From assembly GCA_963681505.1 (NCBI GenBank), contig OY811974.1:6261816-6325815 (forward strand): a stretch of DNA of 64,000 nt, read 5' to 3'. The notes under the pieces were generated by a model that worked only from the letters and a program-made list of their open reading frames with translations, was not told where the DNA came from and ran no database searches. Shown piece by piece: positions 21,541 to 34,011 of the stretch (within the stretch, counting starts at the first letter, position 1; each line of letters opens with the position of its first letter). This DNA comes from Eunapius fragilis. Lineage: Eukaryota; Porifera; Demospongiae; Spongillida; Spongillidae. The position numbers and the translations under genes are program-made.

Positions 21541-23066
21541 GTCAGTGGGGTATTGTAGTAATGTGGGTCAATGTGGCGGCCCATTGTGTGTCTGGGCCGC
21601 GCCGGCCGGGGGCGCAAGTCAGCCACGGCCGGCCATAGAACATTCTGGATGTGATGCACGTGTATATATTGTATGTTTGCACGTGTGTCATTTGAGTTGT
21701 TTGCCCCTGGCTGGAGACTACCCAGTACGTTCCCGTGGCTGCACCATGCAGCTACGTGTGGCTGCGTGCGCTAACAGCCACCTCGCGATACTACAGGTAT
21801 GATAAAGCAAGGGGGCCGTGGAAAATATTTTTGTTAGAAGCCCCTGTGAGGCTCCACTATACATGTCACATATGCCATTCACTATACTCAAATTCAGAGT
21901 TTGAATCATTGGGAGGGTTTTAAATGATATTAGGACTCCTCTATTTCAGCTGATAGTGGTCTTGAAAGGGCCGTGGTAATGATTTGGGGGGGGGTGGTCA
22001 AATCTCATATCCCCTTCAATGGTCAATGGTACTCTTTCTTAATGGCAGTGCTTACTAAGTTATACTTACAGTGTGCATATAATTATTACATGCTGGTGGT
22101 GCCCTTGTATATATAGCTACATACTAGCCCTGATGCTTCATTTCTGTTGTGTAAGTAAAAATCAGGACACTTCAACTTAGTGCATGTATGCCATTTCCAC
22201 AGATAACCATCAGTAAATAGAAGCCAGGGTCTGTGAATGCTCTCTGTATATACTCTGCAGTGGCCCAGTCTTTCAAAATCTTTGAGATAAGGTAACAATG
22301 ATTTCACTGCCACTATATGCAACGATTCAATCTGTCTACAAGTAGGTAGCCTACACAGCCAAATGTATCAGTGTTGATGGAGCTGTATCATAACGTATCT
22401 GCTATGATAACGTAATGTATCATTGGTATTTCTATACCTACACCACGTAACAGACGATCGTTTACAGTATGAATCATTTCTTAATAAGTTAATGACACAT
22501 CATGTTCACAGTGAAATCTGTCATTGCAGATATCTGTATGGTATCGGTGCTTTGCAATCCTAAAGTCTGTGGGTGGGTGGTACACAAAATGGTGGCTGTA
22601 ATGAACATACAGGCGTTATTACGGGCGGTTTAACAGCTATAACTAGGTTTACGAGCCGAGGTTTGAGCGAATCCACCCATACGTTTCGAACTCCAAACAT
22701 GTCCAACATACACGTACACCCCCAGCCAGGTCAGCTGGCACAGCAGTATGAGTAATTATAAATTAGTCAGTCTAATTTGGCATTATTCTATGGTTGCACT
22801 GGCATGCCGCACTGGGTTAAGCAAATTTAAGTACCAATCTTAATTGTATTGTGGCAAGCATATCGCAACTATTTTATTCCTATTGATGCAGTTAATTTAA
22901 CATGTGGTCGCGGCTCACTGATCAAGTTTGCAACCACACCATGTAAGTCGCATGTATCTGTGTGTGTAGGTGTGTATGGGTGTGAGTGTGTGTGCGTGCA
23001 TGATTACATGTCTGTTCAGAGCTGAGCCAATCTGTCAGCAACCCAAACCCAGCATAATGTTCAACT
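21541..23066. other. Spacer of the inverted duplication, no gene seen
   Basis: It contains a GC-rich patch (GCGCCGGCCGGGGGCGC, near 21600), a nine-G run at 21985 and GT-rich sequence near 22960-23000. Short open frames have no recognisable product. Confidence 0.5.
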
Positions 23067-23201
23067 TCTTGGCCAAGACACTTGGGCAAGACCTTGCACA
23101 GTCTTGTCCAAAATCTGGCAAGATCTTGGGTTCCTGGGCAAGACTGTTCCTTCATGGGCAAGATCTTGAACATCTTGCCCAAGTGTCTTGGCCAAGAACT
23201 T
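23067..23201. mobile_element. Palindromic MITE built from CTTGGCCAAG / CTTGCCCA words
   Basis: The ends CTTCTTGGCCAAGACACTTG and CAAGTGTCTTGGCCAAGAA are inverted repeats. The interior repeats TGGGCAAGA and TCTTGGGC in both senses, so nearly the whole 135 bp can fold. Confidence 0.75.
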
Positions 23202-23224
23202 TTTGCTGGGTATAAAGGTAGGTC

Positions 23225-23585
23225 TGCTAGAGGTAAGCCATATTGTGTAAGCTACCTGGAGGTAAGCCATTGCGTGTCAGCAAGCCAGAGGTAAACCTTT
23301 GTGTGTCAACAAGCCAGAGGTAAGCCATTGTGTGTCAACAAGCCAGAGGTAAGCCATTGTGTGTCAGCAAGCCAGAGGTAAGCCATTATGTGTCAACAAG
23401 CCAGAGGTAAACCATTGTGTGTCAGCAAGCCAGAGGTAAGCCATTGTGTGTCAGCAAGCCAGAGGTAAGCCATTATGTGTCAACAAGCCAGAGGTAAGCC
23501 ATATGTGTCAGCGACCTGAGGTAAGCCATTTTGTGTCAAGGTACCCTGAGGTAAGCCATTTTGTGCCAGCTACCCAGAGGCTTCT
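23225..23585 (+). repeat. Tandem array of a 27-30 bp unit, about 12 copies
   Basis: The typical unit starts AGAGGTAAGCCATTGTGTGT and ends CAACAAGCC, 29 bp in all. The units abut without spacers, so this is not a CRISPR array. Every unit contains AGGTAAG or AGGTAAA, close to the consensus 5' splice site. Confidence 0.95.
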
Positions 23586-24003
23586 CTTTTTAAAGGAGTT
23601 GAATCTGGAATTTGAACAGCTGCTACTAAAACTGTTGTGATGTATTTTGTACCTCTTATTCACCTTAAATAAGTATTCGGAAAATGAATTATTAATGAGA
23701 AAAAAGGTGAGGCGGAATACGGTCCATTCGCATGTAGCAATGCCGTTATCACTACTGATGCATTATGAACTAACATGTTGCATCAACGCTGATAAACTCA
23801 TTGCTGATACATGTGATTACCCGTCAGAAATGATACATGATGATATCAGCGCTGTCTAACATTGCTGATATCATTAATGCTACAGCGCTGTTATCTGCAG
23901 TGTATCATAACCCATCGGCGTTGTTACATTTTGATTTTTTTTGGCTGTGTACACATTACAAAAAAGTAAATTTACATCCTCCAATAAGAAAAGTACCAAT
24001 GCG
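23586..24003. other. No gene seen
   Basis: A/T-rich sequence with a TGATGATATCAGCGCTGT / TGCTGATATCATTAATGCTACAGCGCTGT partial repeat near 23837-23892. No protein is recognised. Confidence 0.5.
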
Positions 24004-24056
<53 letters not shown>

Positions 24057-24066
24057 AACACACACA
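24004..24066. repeat. (CA)n microsatellite
   Basis: An almost pure CA dinucleotide run with interspersed CAAA. The Thr-His or Cys-Val open frames across it are artefacts. Confidence 0.95.
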
Positions 24067-24389
24067 ATGGTGGTCTTGAAAAGCTTAGCAAGCTGTGTCT
24101 GGACCTTCACCAGTGGACACCTTTAGCTCCATCACGTCCCTCATGTTGGGACACCCACACTACTACAAGGCCACCAATGTATGCATACTACTTGCTCCTC
24201 CACATCAGGGCTTCCATCTCCACCACTAGACACCTCTTCCATATTGGATTCCCCACCCACTTCACCAGCAGATATCCCTCACTCCTCCACATCAGGGCAC
24301 CCCTCTCGTCCATAGATGTCACACTTAAACGTTGGGATCTACTTCCCCCAGGAGACACCCCACTCCATCACACAGTATACCCCTCCTAA

Positions 24390-24695
24390 ATTGTGTAACA
24401 CCACTAATGGTCTTATTTCAAAATACTCTAAATTAGTTATGTTCCATCTCACGAAGAAAAAAACTTATGAAACAAGTAATAAAAAAACCTTTCTCTGTGA
24501 GATAGTGTCTAATAAATATGGGAAAATGTAATAGTCCTATATTTAGCACATTTGTAAGACATTATGTTGTTCAACTATATATTACATTTCACCTTATTAT
24601 TAGACCTTTGTTCCTTCCTTTTTGCCTTCCAAAACTACTGTATATGCCATCAACTTTCTCATAGAGAATGTCTTCATTACTTGTATGCAAGGTTT
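24390..24695. mobile_element. Diverged relative of the 34457-34741 fold-back
   Basis: GAAACAAGTAATAAAAAAACCTT on the left and GAATGTCTTCATTACTTGT on the right mirror the ends of the better preserved palindrome at 34457-34741 (ACAAGTGATAG...TATCACTTGT). The arms are poorly conserved here. Confidence 0.45.
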
Positions 24696-25214
24696 CTGTC
24701 TCTAGGTGAGCAGATCTTGAAGTAGCTTCTCAACAAATCACAAAAATAAATTGCGCATCCTCCTAGAAAGAAGATTCCAATGCCACACACACAAACACAC
24801 ACACACAAACACTCACACCCTCATTGGAATATTATTCCTGCTGTCTCCCAAAAGATTATAAGATTGCGGCCCTGGAAATTTATATAGTAATCAGACTGAG
24901 AAAGTAATACATAGTAAGTTCTAAGTCATTTTAAACCTCACAATAATACACACTCAGAATTTCAGCGTATATAGTGATTGGAATGGGATACTTGTGAGTA
25001 TGTGTGTATATGAGTGTGTGAGGGTGTAAAGCATGTAACGGAATATGGGACATGAGGCATGGTATGTCATGATGTGGTAGGTACTGTGACACAGGAACAA
25101 ATAGTCCATTACATACAACACATCAGTCCTGTACACTCAACCAATGAGGGGGGGGGGGGGGGGGGGGGCATGCCCTTCCTCTGACAAAACTGTTGGGGCA
25201 TTTGCCCCCATGAC
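24696..25214. other. No gene seen; G-run
   Basis: It holds a short CA-rich patch (24784-24815) and 21 consecutive G at 25148-25168 followed by GCATGCCC. No gene is recognised. Confidence 0.5.
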
Positions 25215-26065
25215 TATACCGCTATGTACTACAACACACAGTCAGTTACATGCGTGAAAAACACATCAGTGACATGGAAGCCTTTGGGATGTAGAGGAGA
25301 CTATGGGATATGAGCATACAGTGGAGGGCATGAGTCTGAAAAGACATACTACCATTTTTGTGCTGATACTATTATGATGACTAAAGAAATAGAAGGTAAT
25401 GAAATATGTGGTTATGTAGGACCAAACCTAATCTGGATTTAAACATAACAAAAATATTTGAGAAAGAGGTTGTATAGCATACCTGTGAAAGCACTAGTAC
25501 TATAACCAAAAGACATAGAAATAAAAGTTAAAATGGACAAAGCTTATGAGTGTAGCATACAGCATGACAATTTACAGGGTGTACTACACACACACACGTG
25601 TCACACCTATACACACTCTTTCCACCATAAGATACTATTCTTTTTCCCTTGCTGTGTGTGTGTGCGTTGGCTTCATGGGTGCAGTTCATGGAATGTGTGT
25701 CAGCCATGCAGATGAAATGAAAAACAGGGGGCTTCCCAACAATAAGGAAGGGTTACATCACTTGCGCATGTGTTCCAGCCTAGCTGCGACTTTAACTCGA
25801 CCACGCCTCTCCCCTAGCCTAGCTGATACACCGTGCACTATATATCATATCCATTGCTCTGAGCCTAAATTAAAGTTGGCCACGCAATGAGTGGCACCCA
25901 AGAGTTTGACCGAATCGAATCGACAGGGACACGATTTCTACATATTAATGTTATGCGCGCTTATCGGTACTGGTAGTACGTACCGTGTTGTGTATGGTGA
26001 TGGGATCCCTTAACGAACCTTGTTCATTATAGAAGACAACCAATGACGTTTTAAAGAAGCGGAAA
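25215..26065 (-). repeat. Right arm of the large inverted duplication
   Basis: Reverse-complement partner of 20715-21540. One short segment (about 25590-25660, CATAAGATACTATTCTTTTTCCCTTGCTGT) lies in direct rather than inverted orientation relative to the left arm, so a local re-inversion occurred. The outer part also resembles 49990-50140 (ACGATTTCTACATATTAATG). Confidence 0.72.
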
Positions 26066-26165
26066 CGTATGGAACGCCGTTTGGGTCATTTGATCACATC
26101 TGTAATTCGATCAAATTTTTTAGATCGACGTAATTTCTAACCGATCATTTGCATTCGACGCTTAG

Positions 26166-26400
26166 CAGGCGTTGATCCAGGAATCTAGGAGGGGGAGTGG
26201 CTGAACTTTAGAAGGGGGTGGGTGCTGGAGGAGGATGTGCCCTGTCTGTCACTGGAAAATTGGTCCGCAGTAATTTTGGTCCGGGACCAAAATTATCGCT
26301 GAAAATTTTGGTTCGCCCGGACCAAACTTACCAGAAATTATGGTCCGGGCTGAAAATTTTGGTCCGGATGTTGGAAGTAGCCCTACAGCCGATTTATTGA
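26166..26400 (+). mobile_element. hAT left end plus a GGTCCGG motif cluster
   Basis: CAGGCGTTGATCCAGGAATC, then G-rich sequence with GTGGCTG and GGGTGGGTGC, is closely related to the left end of the hAT at 51940. No matching right end or duplication of CTTAG was found. From 26255 to 26375 the words AATTTTGGTCCGG, GGTCCGGG and CCCGGACC recur in both senses. This is a truncated or composite element. Confidence 0.55.
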
Positions 26401-28754
26401 GGCTTCACGTAGCCAAATACAGGCAGTTTGATATCGCAGTGTATGCTAGCTGTATGCACGAGGGCATGATGGCCGGGCGAAGCGCCAAATGGATAAACCA
26501 GTTTGTACATATACTCTCTAGCTGTGTTATCGAGTTGTTGCAGGTGATCGATTCAAAGATATTTGTAACGAGGTTTGCGGCCCGTTTGCGTTGCATCGAG
26601 CGCCTATAGTTTCCCCCTGTGACGAAGCAGAGTTCTGAACAAGATGTCAGCTGAGGAATTAATTCACAGGGAAAAAAAGCGTGAAATCAAGTTCTGATTT
26701 TACAGAGGATTTTCAAATCTTCTGAAAAAACATTGCGTGATCTTACAAAGAAAATCTGACGCGTGTGATTTGTGTGTGATTCTCCGTAATATCACACAAT
26801 GATTCCAATATGATTCCACGCGTTTTTTCCCTGTGATTATTTTTTGAAATCCATCAGGAATTAGGTCCGGTCTGACAAACTGCGCAGCTATAAAGCTCTG
26901 TGTGCATTTTAATGGGAGCCAAAACATGTAAAGCCTATTGGAGCATGTGTTCAAAATGTCCTATGATAGGTGTTGTTCATTTGATTGCCAAAGCTGAAAG
27001 CATAATATTTTGTGTGAGTTGTCTCTGCTTTGTAATTTCGGAGAGGTGTTATGCCCAGCTAGGAATATACATGTTTATGTGGTTCAGGTGTCCACTACTG
27101 AGTGGAGGGCAAGATTAGACAGTCCTTGATTTGAGTAGCAAGGTTATTGCTTTTAGAACGCTTATCGAGCTGCTGTAAAACCAGGCATACCCTGATTTTC
27201 ATGCTCCTAGGGCATGTGGCCGTAATAGAGGGCGACTCATACAACAGGTCATGGATTAGAAACCTAAATATGGAATGTTCCCACCTTCGTTGGTATGTTA
27301 TTGTGCAATGCATGAAAGCATCCATGGAAGTCGGTTCGAGCCTATAATTTTAATATTGATCTCAACCTATATCCTTGGGTGTATGTTCAGGGCTCTCCTC
27401 CCTCAACGTTTGGGAGAGAATCCATCATATATGAAAGTATCTAACTAGCAGACTGTACCCTATCCAGACAATGGGTATAATCAGAGGTTACACGCATGCT
27501 GCCAAATACTAATCCAAACACAAAGTTCCTCTCTGATTATTAATAGTCAACTCACACAGCATCACATGTTGCACAGATTCCAGCCATACATCAGGAAGAA
27601 CTAACTTTGAAGGTACTTTTAAATTTTATTCCTGTTAAGTTGTTAGGGTTAGGTTTAGCGAAAAATATACTCTTTGTGTCTGGAGAAGATGATGGATGTG
27701 TTAGCTATACATGAATCTGCCTGTATGGAATGGATGTGGCAATCATCATGCAGACATTTGAGAAAGACCAAAACATCCTAAGATTATTGTGCCACGCCTC
27801 TTCATATTGGGTCTTTGTTGCAATACTCTCCATCTTTCAACTCACAGGCTATCAAACTGTAATATTGTAGACAATTTTCTATTAACCTCCCATTTCTCAC
27901 CATGGAAACATTTAAACATTTAGCATATTCTGTATGCTTGTCTGTGCAATAGATGTCCTCCGATATTTCATTTTACTACCATACATATTGTACACTAACT
28001 GAAACTCAGTGGAAAACTATATAAGCTATGTTAACTAATTATAAATAATTAGCATCATACAATTGCAACAGCACAAATATTCAGGTATACAAGCAACTAA
28101 ATTGTTCTTTTGGATGACTAACATAATCACAAGCCCACAGATTGTACTGTTGAGTTCTGCTACAAGGACCAACAAGGTATCTCTTTCCCCTGGCACAAGA
28201 AAACCACAGACATGGCAGCAGATGTACATTTCACATCAAGGTTATAAACCTGCTTAATGAAGTGGTTCAAACTTCTGATCTGCAGTAGGGTATAGAATTT
28301 TTTTCCCCAAACTCTGAGTTTATTTTGTCAGCCTTACCCTCATGAAACTGAATGAATGGTCAACTGCAGGTAGCAGTGATGCCTTACCTGCTCCTCCTAT
28401 ATCATTATCTGTGCATGCAACATTAACATTTGCAATTTACATACATGTAAGTAGACAAAATCTAACATGTAAATATTTATTGTAACAAGTATTTAGTTGT
28501 AATTAGTTGTCACTATGCTGAACTTTATTGGTATTAGGAGAAAGCCTTACAGGAACATAACTGCATTTTAAAGTGTCCAGCAAAATAAGCTTTATGGGGG
28601 TTATAAATTTATCCTCTAAAGACAACAAGCTAAACGATTAGATCTTTAATAATGGGTAAATCCATTTATTAATTTAATTTCACATACCATTTATTTTTTT
28701 AAGAAATATTGAAATTTTGATGTATTTAAGAGAATACAAAGTTATGTTTAGAAA
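26401..28754. other. Gene-poor interval
   Basis: No coding gene or RNA gene can be supported. Around 26640-26880 the sequence is rich in ATCACAGG/TGTGAT words (CTGTGATT, AATATCACACAATGATTCC). That may be the degenerate interior of an element. Confidence 0.45.
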
Positions 28755-28945
28755 CTACATGTATCACCCCCCTGGATGATATATCCATCCCTTAAGAGGA
28801 AGGACCGAGCATTGACCTGCACTAGTGTTAAGTTCAGGCGGCCATACAAATTGGAGACCACCTTGGACTTGGGTGTGTTTGTCCTTGTGGCAACGTGTGA
28901 AGCAAGTCTTGAGAAAGCTTGGACAGCTTCCCTGCCCCAAACCAT
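28755..28945 (-). pseudogene. C-terminal fragment of the RT-RLE retroelement
   Basis: The minus-strand translation WGREAVQAFSRLASHVATR, then KSKVVSNLYGRLNLTLVQVN, matches the extreme C-terminus seen in the chain at 56941-63452 (WGxEAM..FS.LASRLATR...LYGRLNL.LVRANARALLSR). Only about 60 codons remain. No tail of AAT repeats is evident beside it. Confidence 0.8.
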
Positions 28946-30214
28946 TTATATAGTTAGCAAAAAATACAATCATGCTACAAATATCTGTCTCCCATCATCA
29001 CAAGAGCATTTCTGCTACACGCTTCACTTCAGACAGATAAATTAAATTATTCAGTTAATTAAATAAACATCTGGCCTTCGCTGACTTTGGTAGTGACTTT
29101 GATAACTGACCCAATGCTGTAATGAGTGTACTTTATATTATTTTGCCCTGCACATTGCAGAATTTTTGACTAAAGTTTTGTGCCACTCTTTGGCTTTAAC
29201 ATAGTAAAAATAATTTGCAGTGTAAGGGGAGAAAAGCTCATAACTAGTAGGGGATAAGTGGGTTATTTGAGCCATTTTGTAGGGCTGGATTTATACGTCT
29301 GGGTTTTGGTTTGACGAAAAGGTTAATACCATGATATAAAGGGGCATCACTTGAGCACATGTGACATGTCATAGAAATGTTAGAGACTGGGGATTGGATG
29401 GAACATGGAACATTATTTTAAAAATCAACAGGTGTCAAATTGCACAACTAACCCAGCCAAGTGGGTCAGTTGGAGCCATATGCTGTCTTAAGCCAAATGT
29501 TGGTGCATATGCTAGCATGGGTAGGCCTAGGCCTTCCCGTCTCTTGTCCAATTGCTAGGTATTGTCAAATTATGATGGAAGCAAATTCATACATTACATT
29601 GTAATTCATGACACCTCTCCAACGAGAGTCCTTGGCAAGTGTTTTACACGATTCACAACTCCATTTTACAAATAGAAACAGAATTGCCTCTGAGATTGCT
29701 GCATAGCCAAATAAGCCCAGCTCACTATTTATGTTAGATGAGTAATAAAACATTGTATTAATGCCATTATATAAGATTGCAGTTAAAGTGTAAGGCTCAA
29801 CTAACCCCTTTGCAAATGGTTCAACTAACCACTTCTTCACTAAGACCATTCAAACTCAATCAGTTGTTTCTCGGCCCAAAAGATATTACGTAATACTTTG
29901 CCAAACAAAAATACGGAAAATTAGCTGATTTGAATGTAGCAGTTTATAGAGTCCGGTGGTGTATTTGGCAAGAGAATCATCATCAAACGTAGGCGCCCTG
30001 ATGGAGAGGTTGCATGGAAGTGAATTTAGTAGCGAAACGGTCGCAATCCCATCAGACGATACGTCCGTGCATTAAGCGCACACAGTTCCTTCAGATGCTC
30101 CAATCACATTACTTGAGACTTATATCTGTCACTACGTCAAAAACGTCATCATCATCACACAAGCACAGCATTAGTCGCCAATTGCACTCGAAATATTAAA
30201 GCAGAATGCTGAGG
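28946..30214. other. No gene seen
   Basis: A/T-rich sequence without a recognisable protein, RNA or repeat. Confidence 0.45.
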
Positions 30215-31345
30215 TATGACAGAAGTTTTTATAACCGATTATTTCGACTAAGAAAAAAAGTCCAATCGATTTTTCAGGTTTATAGCAACTTGCTAATCGG
30301 TTATTAGAAACATTAAATCGATTTTGGCGATTAATGAATTATTCATTTGCCAACGATTACCTAGGTTTTTCCAGGTTTGTCCTTTTTAAAATAATGGCAC
30401 GATAAGTCACAGTTTCTCATGTCTAATACAAGTATAGCCAGTTTTATTGCTTATCAGTTGCTTATGCCAACTTAAAACAACAAAGATAGTATCCATAGGG
30501 ACTGGGAACGATGTGCATGCCAATGTTACGCCAAACCCATGATTGAATGGCGGCAGATTGTGACCCAAGCATTTTTTTTCACCTAAAAACACGTGGCCAT
30601 TTGTTTGCCCGCTGATACTAAGTATGGGACAAGTAAGATTTTAGTTTACTGAGATTAAAAGCGAAAATGAATAGTTTGTCCACCCCGCAGCTTGCGCTCC
30701 TTTCTGGTACAAATGCCTTAAACACGTACATGTATCATTCCCATCCGCCACAATTGGCAGTTATAATCCATTATTCGCCCTCAATATACAATTCAATAAG
30801 TACTGAGCAGTACCAGCTAAAAACCTCATGGTGGAACACCGCGCCACGCATTTGACAAAGCTGCCAATCGAGACATGAACGATATTCAGAATGGCATGCC
30901 GAACGTCTGGAAAAGAGCCAGTGTACCGAAGTATTCGGACACCTGTCACCTGTGCAAAAGAGTACGTAGCGCGTTTGATTATTACACTTGTACAATACTG
31001 CAGAGAAAGTACGAACGTTGATGGTTACCTTCAGCCGGGTCCCCAGATGTGCGACCAAGTGTTCATAACATCACAATGTTTCTTTTTTTACCAATTAATT
31101 AACCCGTTAGTATGCATTTGAAAAACGAGGAGCATATAAAAAGGGGTAATCGATTTGCTACCGATTTCTGCATATGAAGGAAACGAATATCAACTAATCG
31201 CGACTATGAAAAACAGAATCGGTTATTTCGACTAAAGGAAATTCTGAAATCGGTAATCTGCTATTCTACTAGTGCATAGTCGACCGAATAAGTAATCGCG
31301 AATAACCGATTAACATACAAAACCTGATAATCGGTTACACACCCT
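30215..31345. mobile_element. Possible element with TAACCGATTA motif clusters at both ends
   Basis: Two clusters (30225-30350 and 31145-31340) are packed with AATCGGTTATT, TAACCGATTA, AATCGATTT and TTCGACTAA in both orientations. About 800 bp of unrelated sequence separate them. The right side ends GGTTACACACCCTATG. Clear terminal inverted repeats and a target duplication were not found. Paired subterminal clusters suggest transposase binding regions of a non-autonomous transposon. Confidence 0.5.
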
Positions 31346-32198
31346 ATGGACGTCTCCTATGCTTCATGTGTCAATCAGATGACAAAACGCACAAACAACG
31401 TTGTCAAAAGGCAACGAATTGAACCGAGCAGTGTGTATGTGTGACTTATTATTTATCTCTCTACCTATATACTGACTGAATTTTATTATACGTTTGCCTG
31501 AGAAACAACTAATCAAGTTTGAATGACCTAAAGAGCAAAGTAAATTGAAGTTAAGTCTTTTTTTTTTTTAAACGTAATTGTAGCTGCATAGTTGTACTTT
31601 TAAACACCCAAGCAGAAATTACATTAACACAAACTATAAAATACAATTTCACTATTAGGTCATCAATTTTAATTTAATTTAAAATGTAATGAATGCTAGT
31701 ACAAAGTTTTTATGTATAACAAAAAGTTAATCGGAACCTACGCGAGTAGGTTCCACATATAGGAATCCTGCAGTACTAGTGTCATGAAGTCATTCAAAAA
31801 CGCGACCGCGTATAACTCGCGTACCAAGAAACGGATAGTTTAGCTCTTTGTTACTATCGAACCAGAAGGCAAAGATGGTCATTTTAATGTTTTGTTCCAG
31901 TCTTACTGTTTGCTTTCAGAGAACAAAAAAGCTCGTGTTTTCCTCGTCCCACGCCAATTTTTCTCCGTCGTCGTCGTCGTCGTCTTCTCGGCCGAATATA
32001 ACTCGGGATAGGACATCGTCATGTATCCGATATATGAATAAAGCATAAAACTGATATACGTAGTCATTACTTTATATGTAACCGTTCCCACGGCGACATT
32101 CACGCTTATTTAGACTTTTAGCAACTATAAACAGGTGGGATTTCACTTGATCGCAGTTTTGTTCACCACTTTTGGCTAGCGAAGTTGTTTTCTTCAAA
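31346..32198. other. No gene seen
   Basis: Contains a T11 run at 31559-31569 and a (GTC)n-like stretch at 31965-31985. Otherwise it is A/T-rich and uninformative. Confidence 0.45.
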
Positions 32199-32345
32199 AT
32201 GCCTTCGCGTCAACAAAAGGGAGAGCCAAACGACGAGAGAATTACCTCCAAAATCAAGACGACGAGTTAGAGTCCTCCCGCATTCGGTACAATGCTGATC
32301 CTGAACAAAAGCGGGCGTCTATACTCGTGACAGCAGACCTTGAAT

Positions 32346-32525
32346 CGAGCCGAGCCTCTAAGAGGCAGCGTTACGAACAGAATTCTGATGCGGTGCGAGC
32401 TTCTAAGAGGCAGCGTTATGAACAGAATTCTGATGCGGTGCGAGCTTCTAAGTGGCAGCGTTATGAACAGAATTCCGACGAGATACGAGCTTCTAAGAGG
32501 CAAAAGTATCAGCAGAATTCAGTGA
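32346..32525 (+). repeat. 45-bp coding tandem repeat
   Basis: About four copies of a 45-bp unit encode RASKRQRYEQNSDAV variants. The unit length is a multiple of three, so the frame is kept. Copies 2 and 3 are almost identical, indicating recent expansion. Confidence 0.9.
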
Positions 32526-33165
32526 CCAATCGGGTTTCAAGAAGGAGTGCATATTGGAGAAACCCTTCTGCTGCGTGTTCAGCGAAAAGGGCGCAATATC
32601 AGAAGCGTCCGCATGTGAAGCGTGAGGCGGATCCGGAGAGAACACGCTACCACAAAAAAAACTACCACCCAAAGGTGAGTTGTTTATATATGCACGATGT
32701 GTGTTTTGGGCATGGCTTGGCGCGCGTTTACGTCTAGAGCAGCTGCAATGGTGACATAACTGTAAACATTGTTTTGCTAGGTAATAGATATGTTAAATCT
32801 TGGTACCAGACTTTATTCCGCACCCAACTATGTGTTTCTATCATATAAACGCTAGTGTTGCTACATCTTACAGTGTTTACAATGGATGGAGGCAGGCCTT
32901 CCCATGACCTTCAGAACCCTTGCATGTATCACTAAACCACCCCTCCCCCATTTTTCGCATATATATATATATTCATGCAATATTTGCTTGCTCATTCGTA
33001 TCATCGTTTATTACCTCGAGCAAGGTAAAAAAAAGATATGGTGTATTTGATGCCATAATGTAATGTTTACTTTGATTTGTGTTATGGATAGATGTCGGAC
33101 AGTGACGATCAAGGCATGATTCGGGCCATGGCGGCTCTGTCCCCAACCGCTCCTGAGCCATTGCC

Positions 33166-34011
33166 TGGCGGATCCAGGAATAAGGCAATGGGGGGGGGCG
33201 GTTATATTGGAGGGGCGGCATATTTTGGAGCGCGCTCTTGCCCCCCCCCCCCCCCCCCCTCAGGGGCGGCGGAAGGTATATATGATTGGGGGGCTTCCAA
33301 AAGCGAGGATAATTAAATTCATGAATTTCAATGGGGGCATTTGTTTACCATATTCCTTTCGTCCGCCGGGGGGGGGGGGGGGTGGGTAACAATTACATCG
33401 AGCGGTCTTCTATAGCGACAGATCTAAACTTTTCTCGATTCATTATATAAATTGATAACGGTATATACGCGAGCGATCTCGCAGGCGAAGAATAACAATT
33501 ATACTGTTGTTTGGTTAGGAGGGGCTGAGCCCCCCTATGTCATTATTGAGGGGGCTCGAGACCCCCCAGCCTCTCCTTCCGCCGCCACTGCGGCCCTCAC
33601 GGTCCCCCTACCTTCCACGTCACACTGGGTCTGGAACTCTGGGGCTCGTCATAAATTAACCTTTCACGCATCCATGCACTCCATATATAACTTAATTATT
33701 TTTAAAAATAGGCATGATTTTATTGTTGTTTATAATGTGTCGGGACTTTTATTATCAATTATCATTCAGGATCTGATAAATCACAATAACAAATAACAAT
33801 AACTATTTTAACCGTAGTAGACACGATTCCCGACAGCTGCGAGTGGATTACATCACCGGCGCCACCGCTATATGGAAACACAGTGACACGCGTAGTGTTC
33901 ATGTGTATATCGTAGTGTGGAGGGGGGCGGCAATTTAATAATAGGGGCGGCATTTTATATCGATGGGGGGGGGCGGCCGCCCCCCCCAACTCTATGGTAG
34001 ATCCGCCACTG
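33166..34011. mobile_element. hAT-like element interrupting exon 2 of the KRQRYEQ gene
   Basis: The left end is TGGCGGATCCAGGAATAAGG and the right end is GTAGATCCGCCACTG, both next to G/C runs. The first three terminal bases on the left are altered, so the 5-bp duplication seen in other copies cannot be read. A second element is nested at 33261-33590. Confidence 0.65.
33261..33590. mobile_element. Nested hAT-like element with CAGNGGCGGCGGAAGG ends
   Basis: The left end is CAGGGGCGGCGGAAGG and the right end, on the other strand, is CAGTGGCGGCGGAAGG. GGGGGGCTTCC and GGGGGCTCGAGACCCCCC lie just inside. It sits beside the C-run of the outer element. The flanks (CCCCT and CGGCC) do not give a clean duplication. 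Confidence 0.68.

Noticed and set aside
21431..21802. 123-codon open frame
   Set aside because: No domain, no splice partner and no coding-like composition; it lies at the edge of the inverted duplication.
23225..23585. A regular 29-bp repeat resembling a CRISPR array
   Set aside because: The units abut directly without unique spacers, and the window is eukaryotic.
23880..24110. Cys-Val and Thr-His rich proteins
   Set aside because: These are translations of the CA microsatellite.
27300..27345. tRNA-like GGTTCGAGCC near 27333
   Set aside because: No acceptor or anticodon stem pairing could be built around it.
32327..32737. Helitron helicase gene
   Set aside because: KRxRYE repeats can occur in such proteins, but no Rep, helicase or DUF6570 block and no CTRR end is visible; kept as an unrecognised gene.
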